Origin: Sphingobium sp. V4
GTDB taxonomy: Bacteria > Pseudomonadota > Alphaproteobacteria > Sphingomonadales > Sphingomonadaceae
Assembly: GCF_029590555.1 (NCBI RefSeq)
Contig: NZ_CP081001.1
Coordinates: 2,824,001-2,888,000, forward strand
DNA: 64,000 nt
Direction of reading: 5' to 3'
How positions within the stretch are numbered: the stretch's first letter is position 1; each line of letters begins with the position of its first letter. The position numbers were made by a program, and so were the translations under genes. Below the pieces are notes generated by a model. It saw only the letters and a list, made by a program, of their open reading frames with translations. It was not told the DNA's origin and searched no databases. Below, piece by piece: positions 49,862 through 58,949 of this stretch.

Positions 49862-52513
49862 ATGGCCAGTCCGACCGATAGCAGCACGCAGCCCACACCA
49901 ATGATGGCGCAATATCTGGCGCTGAAGGCCGAAGCGCAGGACTGCCTGCTCTTCTACCGCATGGGCGATTTCTTCGAGCTGTTCTTCGACGACGCAAAAA
50001 TGGCCGCCGCGACGCTCGACATCGCGCTCACCAGCCGGGGCGAGCATGGCGGCGCGCCGATCCCGATGTGCGGCGTCCCGGTGCATAGCGCCGAGGGCTA
50101 TCTGGCGCGCCTCATCAAGGGCGGGCATCGCGTCGCCATCGCCGAACAGACCGAAACGCCCGCGCAGGCGAAGGCACGGGGCGGCAAGACGCTCGTGGCG
50201 CGGGCGATCGTCCGCTACGTCACCGCCGGCACGCTGACCGAGGAGACGCTGCTCGACAGCCGGCGTGACAATATGCTGGTGGCGCTGGCGCAGGTGGGGG
50301 GCGAAGCGGCGGGCGAAATCGGCATTGCCGCCGCCGACATTTCCACCGGCCGGTTCGAAACGATGACCTGCCCCCTGGCCGACCTGCCGGCCGAACTGGC
50401 CCGGCTGCGGCCGAGCGAGACGGTGGTCGCCGACGGATCGGCGATCGACCTGGCGGAAGCGCATCCGTTCGATCGTGCCGCTTTCTCCAGCAGCCGCGCA
50501 GAGGACGCTCTGAAGCGCCTGTTCGGGGTCGCGACGCTGGACGGGTTCGGCCAGTTCGGCCGCGCAGAGCTGGCCGCGATGGGCGGTCTCATCGCCTATC
50601 TCGACCATGCGGGCAAAGGCACGCTGCCCTTCCTCGCCCCGCCATTGCGCAAGACCAGCGGCGGCCATGTGGCGATCGATGCGGCGACGCGAGAGAGCCT
50701 GGAGATCGTCGCGACCATGGCCGGATCGCGCGCGGGCAGTCTGCTGGGCGCGATCGACCGCACCGTCACGGGTGCGGGCGCCCGCCTGCTGGGGCAGGAT
50801 CTGTCGGCGCCGCTGATGGACCTTTCCATGATCGAGGCGCGGCTGGGCCTCGTCCGGCTGTTCCATGACGATTCCATCCTGCGCGACCAGCTCCGCGTGG
50901 CGTTGCGCGCCCTGCCCGACATCGGCCGTGCGCTGGGTCGCGTCGCCGTCGGCCGTGGCAGTCCGCGCGATCTGGGCCAGCTGCGCGACGGCCTTGGCGA
51001 AGCGCGGCTGCTGCGCGAGCGATTGGGGCGCTTGCCGGACATGCCGCAATTGCTGTTGCAACTCTTGCCCGCCCTCGACGGCCATGGCGAGTTGGTGGAC
51101 GCGCTGTCGCGCGCGCTCGTGCCCGCGCCTCCGACCGAAACAGGCAATGGCGGCTATATCGCCGACGGCTATGATCCGGCGCTCGACGAATTGCGCCGCA
51201 TGGCGGGTGACGGCCGGCGCGCCATTGCCGCGCTGGAAGCGAAATATCGCGAGCAGACGGGCATTGCCTCGCTCAAGATCCGCCACAATGGCGTGCTGGG
51301 CTATCATGTCGAGGTGCCGGCGCGCGCTGCCGATGCTCTGATGGCCCCCGACAGCGGCTTCACCCATCGCCAGACGCTGGCCGGGGTGGTGCGCTTCAAC
51401 TCGATCGACCTGCATGAGGAAGCAGGCCGCGTCGCGCAGGCCGGCGCCCATGCGCTGGTCGCCGAAGCCGCCCATCTGGAGGAGCTGATCGGCGCAGTGC
51501 TCGATCGCAAGGCCGATATCGCCCGCGCCGCCGATGCCCTCGCCCGGCTCGACGTCGCCGCCGCGCTGGCTGAACGCGCGGCCGAGGGCGGCTGGCAGCG
51601 GCCGCATTTCTTGCCCGCCGACGGCGCGGGCCAGTGCCTGGACATTGTCGGCGGGCGGCATCCGGTGGTGGAGGATGCGCTGCGCCGCGAGGGCCAGCCC
51701 TTCGTCGCCAATGACTGCCGCCTGTCCGACACCGACCGGCTCTGGCTCGTCACCGGCCCGAACATGGGCGGCAAGTCCACCTTCCTGCGCCAGAATGCGC
51801 TGATCGTCATCCTGGCGCAGGCGGGCGGCTATGTGCCCGCCCAATCAGCGACGCTAACCTTGGTCGACCGCCTGTTCAGCCGCGTCGGCGCGTCCGACAA
51901 TCTGGCCAGGGGCCGCTCCACCTTCATGGTGGAGATGGTCGAGACCGCCGCCATTCTCGCGCAGGCGACCGAGCGCAGCTTCGTCATCCTCGACGAAGTC
52001 GGGCGCGGCACTTCCACCTATGACGGGCTGGCACTGGCCTGGGCGGTGGTGGAGGCTGTGCATGAGGTCAATCGCTGCCGCTGCCTGTTCGCGACCCATT
52101 ATCATGAACTGACCCGCCTCGCCGAGACCCTATCCTCCCTCTCGCTGCACCATGTCCGCGCCCGCGAATGGAAGGGCGACCTCATCCTGCTGCATGAACT
52201 GGCGCAGGGGCCGGCCGATCGCAGCTATGGCCTGGCCGTGGCGCGACTGGCGGGACTGCCGCCTGCGGTCCTGAAACGGGCCAAGGATGTGCTGGGGCGG
52301 CTGGAAGCGGGCAAGGCGAGGACCGGCGGGATCGCCGCCGGGCTGGACGATCTGCCGCTATTTGCAGCGGTCGCCGCGCAGGAGGAAGAGGACAAGACCA
52401 ATCCGCTGCGCGCCGCGATCGAGGCGATCGACGCCGACGCCCTGTCCCCGCGTGAAGCGCTCGATCACATATATCGACTGAAACAACTGGCCGCCGATGC
52501 GGCACGGGACTAG
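49862..52513 (+). CDS. mutS: DNA mismatch repair protein MutS
   Basis: The protein has 883 residues. The mismatch-reading Phe-x-Glu lies in YRMGDFFELFFDD (near 35); the ATPase has Walker A TGPNMGGKSTFLRQ (near 637), Walker B VILDEVGRGTSTYDGLA and ATHYHELT. It recognises mispaired bases and recruits MutL. The ATG at 49862 is preferred over an upstream frame without homology. glnD follows nine bases later in the same direction, the common order in sphingomonads. Confidence 0.97.
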   Translation: MASPTDSSTQPTPMMAQYLALKAEAQDCLLFYRMGDFFELFFDDAKMAAATLDIALTSRGEHGGAPIPMCGVPVHSAEGYLARLIKGGHRVAIAEQTETPAQAKARGGKTLVARAIVRYVTAGTLTEETLLDSRRDNMLVALAQVGGEAAGEIGIAAADISTGRFETMTCPLADLPAELARLRPSETVVADGSAIDLAEAHPFDRAAFSSSRAEDALKRLFGVATLDGFGQFGRAELAAMGGLIAYLDHAGKGTLPFLAPPLRKTSGGHVAIDAATRESLEIVATMAGSRAGSLLGAIDRTVTGAGARLLGQDLSAPLMDLSMIEARLGLVRLFHDDSILRDQLRVALRALPDIGRALGRVAVGRGSPRDLGQLRDGLGEARLLRERLGRLPDMPQLLLQLLPALDGHGELVDALSRALVPAPPTETGNGGYIADGYDPALDELRRMAGDGRRAIAALEAKYREQTGIASLKIRHNGVLGYHVEVPARAADALMAPDSGFTHRQTLAGVVRFNSIDLHEEAGRVAQAGAHALVAEAAHLEELIGAVLDRKADIARAADALARLDVAAALAERAAEGGWQRPHFLPADGAGQCLDIVGGRHPVVEDALRREGQPFVANDCRLSDTDRLWLVTGPNMGGKSTFLRQNALIVILAQAGGYVPAQSATLTLVDRLFSRVGASDNLARGRSTFMVEMVETAAILAQATERSFVILDEVGRGTSTYDGLALAWAVVEAVHEVNRCRCLFATHYHELTRLAETLSSLSLHHVRAREWKGDLILLHELAQGPADRSYGLAVARLAGLPPAVLKRAKDVLGRLEAGKARTGGIAAGLDDLPLFAAVAAQEEEDKTNPLRAAIEAIDADALSPREALDHIYRLKQLAADAARD

Positions 52514-52522
52514 ATAGCAAAG

Positions 52523-55285
52523 ATGGTCATGCAGTTCCCCGCCCTGGGAGCGCGCCGCGCAATCATCGACAGGCGTGCAATTTCCGATACGATCAACGCC
52601 CTGGCGCAGGAGCACCGGGGCGATCCTGTCCGGCTGCGCGGCCTGATCGTCAGGGAATTGAAGGCCGCGCTCGACCATGGCCGGCACGAAGTCGCCAAGC
52701 GACTGGAGGCCAAGCCCACGCGCGGGCGCGAATCCGTGACCGCCTTCGCGTTCCTGATCGACCAGATTCTTCGCCTGCTCTACGATGCGACGACGCATCA
52801 TCTCTATCCTGCCGGAAACCGCAGCACCGGCGAGCGGATCGTGCTGATCGCAGTGGGCGGCTATGGCCGGGGCGAAATGGCGCCGCACAGCGATGTCGAC
52901 ATCGGCTTCATCACCCCGTGGAAGCCCACCGGCTGGACCGAGCAGGTGATTGAATCCATGCTCTATTCGCTCTGGGATCTGGGGCTGAAGGTGGGTCATA
53001 GCAGCCGCTCGGTCGACGAGACGATGCGGATGGCGAAAAGCGACCTGACCGTCCGCACCGCGCTGCTGGAGGCGCGCTATATCTGGGGCGACCGCGCCCT
53101 TTACGAGGAAACTTCCACGCGCTTCGATGCCGAGGTGATGCAGGGCAATGCCCGCGCCTTCGTGACCGAGAAGCTGGAAGAACGCGACGAGCGCCACAAG
53201 CGCATGGGCGACAGCCGCTATGTCGTCGAACCCAATGTGAAGGAAGGCAAGGGCGGCCTGCGCGACCTGCACACATTGTTCTGGATCGGCAAATATGTGA
53301 ACCGGGTGCGATCGGTCGCCGAACTGGTCGATGTCGGTCTGCTGACGCAGACCGAATTGCGCCAGTTCCAGAAGGCCGAGGATTTCCTGTGGGCGGTGCG
53401 ATGCCATCTCCACACCATCACCGGCCGGGCCGAGGACCGGCTGACCTTCGACCTCCAGCTGGAAACGGCGACGCGGATGCGCTTCACCGCGCGCGCCGGC
53501 CGGTCGGGCGTAGAGCGCTTCATGCGCTATTATTTCCTCAACGCGAAGACGGTCGGGGACCTCACCGCCGTGTTCCTGGCGCATCTGGACGACCAGATGG
53601 GGCCGAAGGGACGGCGCTATATCCCGTCCATCTTCCGCCGCCCCAAGAAGCTGGACGGATTCGTGCTGGAACGGGGACGGCTGGCGCTGCCGAGCGACGA
53701 TTTCTTTCAGGCCGATCCGGTGCGGCTGCTGGACATCTTCGCCGTGGCGGACAAGCATGGCTTGCAGATTCATCCCAGCGCCATGCGCGCGGCCAGCCGC
53801 GATGCCGGGCTGATCACCGCCAAGATCCGCAAGGATCCCCGCGCCAACGCCGCCTTCATGGAGGTGCTGACCTCACCGCGCGATCCCGAAACGGTGCTGC
53901 GCTGGATGAACGAATCGACCGTGTTCGGCCGTTTCGTCCCCGACTTCCGCCGCGTCGTCGCGCAGATGCAGTTCGACATGTACCATCACTATACCGTCGA
54001 TGAGCATACCATTCGCGCGGTGGGGCTGCTGGCGCGGATCGAGAAGGGCGACCTGCCGGACGACCATCCGCTGGCCACCGACCTGATGGGCAAGATATTG
54101 TCCCGCCGCGTCCTCTATGTCGCGGTACTGCTGCACGACATTGCCAAGGGGCGGGGCGGCGACCACAGCATATTGGGGGCGGAAGTGGCCGAACATCTCT
54201 GCCCGCGCCTGGGCATGACCCCGGCAGAGACGGAGACCGTAGCCTGGCTGGTCCGCTATCACCTGCTGATGTCGGCGACCGCATTCAAGCGCGACCTGGC
54301 CGACTACAAGACGATCCTCGACTTCGTCGACGTGGTGCAAAGCCCGGAACGATTGCGCCTGCTGCTCTGCCTGACCGTGGTCGATATTCGCGCCGTGGGT
54401 CCGGGCGTCTGGAACAGCTGGAAACGCCAATTGCTGGGCGATCTCTATGACGCGGCCGAGGAAGTGCTGCGCCTGGGCCATAAGCAGAAGGGCCGCGGCG
54501 AACGGGTCACCGCCAAGCAGGAAGGGCTGCGTCAGGCGCTGGGCATGGACGATGCCGCGTTCGCGGCGTTCAGCAAGCGCCTGCCCGAATCCTACTGGAT
54601 CGCCGAGCCGGAGGATATTCTGGTCCATAACGCCCAGCATATCCTGGCGTCGGGCGAATCCCCGCTGTCGATCGCGGCCCATTATTACCCGCAGCGCGGC
54701 GCGACCCTCGTCACCGTCTATGCGGCGGACCATCCGGGCCTGTTCTACCGGATCGCGGGGGCCATTCATCTGGCAGGCGGCAACATCATCGACGCGCGCA
54801 TCCATACGACGCGCGACGGCGTGGCGATCGACAACTTCCTGGTGCAGGACCCGCTGGGCGGCGCCTTCCACAGTCCCGAACAGCTGGCCCGCATCCGCAA
54901 CGCGATCGAGGATTCGCTGTCGAACCGGCATCGCCTCATCACCAAGCTCGCGGCGCGTCCCCTGCCCCGCACCCGCGCCGAAGCCTTCCGCATCGAGCCG
55001 AATGTGCTGATCGACAACAAGGCGTCCAATCGCTTCACCGTGGTCGAGGTGAATGCCCGCGACCGGCCGGCGCTGCTGTTCAGCCTGGCCAACGCCCTGT
55101 TCCAGTCGAAGGTCACGGTCCATAGCGCCCATGTCGCCACCTATGGCGAACGCGCGGTCGACACCTTCTACGTCACCGACCTGCTGGGCGGGAAGATCGA
55201 GAGCAAGGGCCGGTTGCAGACGCTGGAGCGGCGCCTGCTCGAAGCGGCCGGCGGCGAAGTGGGTGAAGCGCTGGAAATGGCGTGA
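52523..55285 (+). CDS. glnD: Bifunctional uridylyltransferase/uridylyl-removing enzyme GlnD
   Basis: The protein has 920 residues. The nucleotidyltransferase domain has VGGYGRGEMAPHSDVDIGF (near 115), the HD hydrolase domain HDIAKGRGGDHS (near 540), and two C-terminal ACT domains (TLVTVYAADHPGLFYRIAG near 730, FTVVEVNARDRPALLFSLAN near 840). It senses glutamine and modifies PII. It is co-oriented with mutS with a nine-base gap, so probably co-transcribed. A start six bases later (ATG 52529) is also possible. Confidence 0.97.
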   Translation: MVMQFPALGARRAIIDRRAISDTINALAQEHRGDPVRLRGLIVRELKAALDHGRHEVAKRLEAKPTRGRESVTAFAFLIDQILRLLYDATTHHLYPAGNRSTGERIVLIAVGGYGRGEMAPHSDVDIGFITPWKPTGWTEQVIESMLYSLWDLGLKVGHSSRSVDETMRMAKSDLTVRTALLEARYIWGDRALYEETSTRFDAEVMQGNARAFVTEKLEERDERHKRMGDSRYVVEPNVKEGKGGLRDLHTLFWIGKYVNRVRSVAELVDVGLLTQTELRQFQKAEDFLWAVRCHLHTITGRAEDRLTFDLQLETATRMRFTARAGRSGVERFMRYYFLNAKTVGDLTAVFLAHLDDQMGPKGRRYIPSIFRRPKKLDGFVLERGRLALPSDDFFQADPVRLLDIFAVADKHGLQIHPSAMRAASRDAGLITAKIRKDPRANAAFMEVLTSPRDPETVLRWMNESTVFGRFVPDFRRVVAQMQFDMYHHYTVDEHTIRAVGLLARIEKGDLPDDHPLATDLMGKILSRRVLYVAVLLHDIAKGRGGDHSILGAEVAEHLCPRLGMTPAETETVAWLVRYHLLMSATAFKRDLADYKTILDFVDVVQSPERLRLLLCLTVVDIRAVGPGVWNSWKRQLLGDLYDAAEEVLRLGHKQKGRGERVTAKQEGLRQALGMDDAAFAAFSKRLPESYWIAEPEDILVHNAQHILASGESPLSIAAHYYPQRGATLVTVYAADHPGLFYRIAGAIHLAGGNIIDARIHTTRDGVAIDNFLVQDPLGGAFHSPEQLARIRNAIEDSLSNRHRLITKLAARPLPRTRAEAFRIEPNVLIDNKASNRFTVVEVNARDRPALLFSLANALFQSKVTVHSAHVATYGERAVDTFYVTDLLGGKIESKGRLQTLERRLLEAAGGEVGEALEMA

Positions 55286-55294
55286 GCCGCCCCG

Positions 55295-55813
55295 TCAGGG
55301 CATGATCTCCATCAGATCGCCCGGCGCGAGCAGCGGCAGCAGGCGCAGCATGTCGGTCCGCTCCACCGCCACGCAACCTGCGGTCGGGCGCCCTTCGGAC
55401 AGGTGGAAGAAGATGGCGCTGCCCTGTCCCGGCACGGGCGGGGCGTCATTATGGCCCAGGACGATGATGACGTCATAGGCATCGTCGCTGCGGATCAGGC
55501 TTTCGGCCGAGAAGGGACGGGGCAGGCGGACGGGGCGGTTATAGGAGGGGTCGGCGACATCATCCGACCAGCCGTCCGTCGCCCGGACCCAGCGCCAGGG
55601 GAGCACGATCCCCCTCCCCTCGGCCTTGCCCGGACGCAGCAGCACGCCGCGGATCGGCCATGTCCCGATCGGGGTGCAGCCATCGCCCTCGCGCTTGTCC
55701 GCCGCCCGGCAGGCTCCCCCGCGCCCGATGGTGCAGGACATCGTCAGATCAGCAAAGGTCAGGCGGCCCGCACCGCATTCGACGCGGATGATATTCGCCG
55801 CCGGTCGGCTCAT
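55295..55813 (-). CDS. L,D-transpeptidase family protein (YkuD fold)
   Basis: The protein has 172 residues. The active site is in IFFHLSEGRPTAGCVAVER (His, then Gly-Cys near residue 146) with a preceding VLGHNDAPP; PIGTWPIR earlier is also typical. It lacks an obvious signal peptide, unusual for an enzyme that crosslinks peptidoglycan in the periplasm, so its location is uncertain. Its start overlaps the ribA stop (55810-55813), placing it last in the xth-ribA operon. It ends nine bases from the convergent glnD end. Confidence 0.85.
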   Translation of the reverse strand: MSRPAANIIRVECGAGRLTFADLTMSCTIGRGGACRAADKREGDGCTPIGTWPIRGVLLRPGKAEGRGIVLPWRWVRATDGWSDDVADPSYNRPVRLPRPFSAESLIRSDDAYDVIIVLGHNDAPPVPGQGSAIFFHLSEGRPTAGCVAVERTDMLRLLPLLAPGDLMEIMP

Positions 55814-56871
55814 AGCTGATGCCCGGTGCGGTCCCGCTTGGTGGCAAGATAGCGCTCATTATGCGGGTTGGACGGGAGGATGATCGGGAGACGTTCGGCT
55901 ACCTTGATTCCGGCCGCTTCCAGCCCCGCCACCTTGTTCGGATTATTGGTTAGCAACCGCACCTCGCCCACCCCCAGCAGGTCCAGCATCCGCGCCGCCA
56001 CCGAAAAATCGCGCGCATCGATGGCGAAGCCCAGACGGACATTGGCGTCGACCGTGTCGAATCCCTGGTCCTGCATGGCATAGGCGCGCAGCTTGTTGAC
56101 CAGGCCGATGCCGCGTCCTTCCTGACGCAGATAGAGCAATATGCCCCAGGGCGCATCGGCGATCTGGTGCAGCGCCTCATGCAATTGCGGCCCGCAATCG
56201 CATTTCAGGCTGCCCAGCACGTCGCCGGTCAGGCACTCGCTGTGCAGCCGGATCACCGGGGGAGCGGAGTCGCGCTTGCCGACGATCAGCGCGACATGCT
56301 CGCGCGGCTCGTCCGGGCTGCGGAACGCGACGATCTCAGCCGATTCGCTGGCCGACACCGGCAATCGCGCGCGGGTCGCGACAGCAAGATGGACAGCATC
56401 GTCATAGGCCGCGATGTCGTCGGCACTGACCTGCGCCTCCGCCGGCCCATCGCCTTCCAGCAGGAAATAGGCCGGCAGGATACCGGCCAGCCGCGCCAGC
56501 CGCAGCGCCGCCTTGGCGGCCTGCGGCGCGGTCAGCGGACGGGCGCGGAACGGCCCCTTGAGCGGCGAGGCAAGGTCGAGCACCGGATCGGCGATCGCGG
56601 TCGCAACGTCGGCGTCGATCCACGGTGTCCGTTCGATCAGCACCGGAAGGTCCGGGTCGGCGGCGGCAAGCTGATTGGCCAGCTTCAGCGTCTCGGCGCG
56701 CGCGGCGGAGACCAAGATGTCGGCTTCGCTGTCGGGATCGAAGCCCGCCAGCGTCACCGCATCGGCGCCTTCGATCGCCATCAGCCGGATCGCGCCGTCG
56801 GGCGCGGTCAGGCGCACTGCCCAGCCCCGGCGCAGCGCGTCGATGGCGCGGGCAGCGTCCCGCCCGCTCAT
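55810..56871 (-). CDS. ribA: GTP cyclohydrolase II with degenerate RibB-like N-terminal domain
   Basis: The protein has 353 residues. The C-terminal half (from about 170) is GTP cyclohydrolase II: zinc site in LHSECLTGDVLGSLKCDCG, catalytic region LYLRQEGRGIGLVNKLRAY and QGFDTVDAN. It makes the first committed riboflavin precursor. The N-terminal 150 residues have the outline of 3,4-DHBP synthase (start ARAIDALRRGWAV, end AAKAALRLARLAGILPAYF) but lack the acidic metal motif DDEDREN, so this half is probably inactive. ATG 56871 overlaps the xth stop by one base. Confidence 0.93.
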   Translation of the reverse strand: MSGRDAARAIDALRRGWAVRLTAPDGAIRLMAIEGADAVTLAGFDPDSEADILVSAARAETLKLANQLAAADPDLPVLIERTPWIDADVATAIADPVLDLASPLKGPFRARPLTAPQAAKAALRLARLAGILPAYFLLEGDGPAEAQVSADDIAAYDDAVHLAVATRARLPVSASESAEIVAFRSPDEPREHVALIVGKRDSAPPVIRLHSECLTGDVLGSLKCDCGPQLHEALHQIADAPWGILLYLRQEGRGIGLVNKLRAYAMQDQGFDTVDANVRLGFAIDARDFSVAARMLDLLGVGEVRLLTNNPNKVAGLEAAGIKVAERLPIILPSNPHNERYLATKRDRTGHQL

Positions 56872-57668
56872 CAGAAGGCGAACTCGGTGATGATGGGGAT
56901 ATGGTCGGACGGTTTCACCCAGCTGCGCGCCGGTTCCACGACGCGGTGGCTGGTCGCCTTCTCCGCGACATCCTTCGTCATCCACATATGGTCAAGGCGG
57001 CGGCCGCGATCCGACGTCGCCCAGTCCTTCGCCCGATAGCTCCACCAGGTGTAGAGCCGCGCCGGCGCGGGATGGAAATGGCGGCCGATGTCGACCCAGT
57101 CGTTCGACGCCTGGAGCCGACCGAGAATCTCGCATTCGATCGGCGTATGGCTGACCACGTCGAGCAGCTGCTTGTGGCTCCACACGTCGCATTCCAGCGG
57201 CGCGATGTTGAAGTCGCCGGTCAGGATGGTCGGCTTGTCGTCGAGCGCGGAGGACCACTGGATCATCCGCTCCAGGAAATCGAGCTTCTGGCCGAATTTC
57301 GGATTCACGTCCCGGTCGGGAACGTCGCCGCCTGCGGGGACATAGACATTCTCGATCCGCACCCCATTTTCGAGCCGCACCCCGACATGGCGCGCCTCGC
57401 CGTTGGCCTGCCAGTCGAACCGGTCGTCCTCATGGATCGGCACCTTGCTCATGATCGCGACGCCATGATGCATACGCTGCCCGTTCAGCACCTGGTGGAC
57501 ATAGCCCAGCCGCCTGAACATGTCGGTGGGGAATATCTCGTTCACCACCTTGGTTTCCTGAAGGCACAATATGTCGGGCGCTTCTTCCCGGAGCAGCTGT
57601 TCGACGATGTCGATCCGCGCGCGGACGCTGTTGATGTTCCAGGAGCAAATGGAGAGGGTATCGGCCAT
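56871..57668 (-). CDS. xth: Exodeoxyribonuclease III
   Basis: The protein has 265 residues. ICSWNINSVRARID at the start, LCLQETKV (metal Glu), LTGDFNIAP, and the C-terminal SDHIPIITEF are the exonuclease-endonuclease-phosphatase motifs of ExoIII, an AP endonuclease and 3' exonuclease in base excision repair. It is the first gene of the operon ending with ribA and the L,D-transpeptidase. The 246-base gap upstream has GC hairpins. Confidence 0.95.
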   Translation of the reverse strand: MADTLSICSWNINSVRARIDIVEQLLREEAPDILCLQETKVVNEIFPTDMFRRLGYVHQVLNGQRMHHGVAIMSKVPIHEDDRFDWQANGEARHVGVRLENGVRIENVYVPAGGDVPDRDVNPKFGQKLDFLERMIQWSSALDDKPTILTGDFNIAPLECDVWSHKQLLDVVSHTPIECEILGRLQASNDWVDIGRHFHPAPARLYTWWSYRAKDWATSDRGRRLDHMWMTKDVAEKATSHRVVEPARSWVKPSDHIPIITEFAF

Positions 57669-57914
57669 GCGGATGCACTAGGAGGGCAAGCGGGGATGCG
57701 CAAGCGCCGGACAACGTAAGACCCCCGCTCCGGGGGCGTGGAACGGGGGTCTCGATCGCGCCCTTGAAGCGCTTCGCGGCGAAAGCTGGGGACCGGGTAA
57801 CAGGGGGGAAATCCCGGTTTTGTCTCTCGCCGTGGGTTTCTGATTAGCGCCCCGGATATGAGCGGCAGATGAACGGACAGCAAAGTTTTTCGGTCCGTCC
57901 CGTCGTTTGCTCGT

Positions 57915-58553
57915 TCAGCCGCCGGCCGAGCGACCGCGGGGGCGCGGATCGGTCCAGCGGAATGCGGAATCGGCGACGGGCGCACCGTAACGCTGATTGG
58001 TGAGGCGCACCGCCGTGCGGTTATTCTGCGAATCGAGCGCCACCCAGCCATAGAGCTGCAAGCCCGCCGGGCTGGCGGCGTCCCGCTTGAAGATCATCGT
58101 GATCGTCCCGAACTCCGGCCGCTTGGCGTCGCGCGCCTGCACGCTCAGGATCGACGGATCGCCGGTAGGCACGACCTTGCCGAACTTCGACAGATCCTTG
58201 CTGGGATCGAGCAGGGCGCCCAGCGGCGAGTTGCCGATCGGCCAGCGTTGCACCTGCCGCACCTCATAATCGATCATCGTCAGCGCCTTGCCGTCGCCCA
58301 CGATCAGCAGCGGCACGCCCTTCTGATATTGGAAGCGGATCTTGCCCGGCTGCTTCAGGGTCAGCTGACCGGTCAGCGTCTGGCCGTTGCGGTCGGTCTG
58401 GCTGAAATCGGCCGTCAAGGTCGTGACCGCGCGAATATAGGCGTTGACCTGGCCAAGGTCGGATCGACCCTGCTGCGCCGCGACGGGCAGCGCCGGTACG
58501 ACCAGCGGCGCGGCGGCAAGGGCAAGCGCGAGGGGCGCAATGATGCGCTTCAT
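57915..58553 (-). CDS. lolA: LolA-like outer-membrane lipoprotein carrier
   Basis: The protein has 212 residues. A signal peptide (MKRIIAPLALALAAAPLVVP, cleaved near AAQQG) leads to the LolA pattern: TTLTADFSQTDRNGQTLTGQ, LKQPGKIRFQYQKG and KALTMIDYEVRQVQRWPI. It carries lipoproteins across the periplasm to LolB. The start at 58553 is the first Met before the signal peptide. No lolB is in the window. Confidence 0.85.
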   Translation of the reverse strand: MKRIIAPLALALAAAPLVVPALPVAAQQGRSDLGQVNAYIRAVTTLTADFSQTDRNGQTLTGQLTLKQPGKIRFQYQKGVPLLIVGDGKALTMIDYEVRQVQRWPIGNSPLGALLDPSKDLSKFGKVVPTGDPSILSVQARDAKRPEFGTITMIFKRDAASPAGLQLYGWVALDSQNNRTAVRLTNQRYGAPVADSAFRWTDPRPRGRSAGG

Positions 58554-58795
58554 GACGTTCAACTCCGGTTGTTCTGGGAGAATGGGACTAGGATATGAGG
58601 CTTGAACCCGCTGTGAACCCGGCTGTTCCGAAACTGCAAGCTTTTGGGGTCGATGGGGGAGAGCATCCGCTGCAAATCGGGACAAGCTCCATCCCCCATG
58701 CTCCCGCCTCGCCATGCCGGTCTGTCCGGCGGCACCGCTCCAATTATGTTATCGGCGCGGCAGCAGCAGGGGCACGCCTAGCCGCTTTCCGCGCG

Positions 58796-58825
58796 AAAAA
58801 AAAGGCCGATCGAAACGACCGGCCT
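58796..58825 (-). terminator. Intrinsic terminator downstream of ftsK
   Basis: On the reverse strand AGGCCG (58820-58825) and CGGCCT (58803-58808) form a stem followed by seven U residues (A-tract 58796-58802). It lies about 125 bases after the ftsK stop. Confidence 0.75.
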
Positions 58826-58949
58826 GAAAGTTTTTAGGAGAGGATGCCTGAAAGGCCTGCTCTCTATGTCCCAACTGGTTCATAGCCGCAAATGCGAAGG
58901 ACGAAAGCACGATTGCATGACGTGCAATCGTCATGATTTTCCAGCCGGT

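Noticed and set aside
49847..51844. 665-codon open frame on the - strand across mutS
   Set aside because: Low-complexity Ala/Arg/Gln-rich shadow of mutS.
57720..57751. GC-rich hairpin (ACCCCCG/CGGGGGT) between xth and lolA as a terminator
   Set aside because: No U-tract follows on either strand, so it is not a convincing intrinsic terminator; possible structure only.
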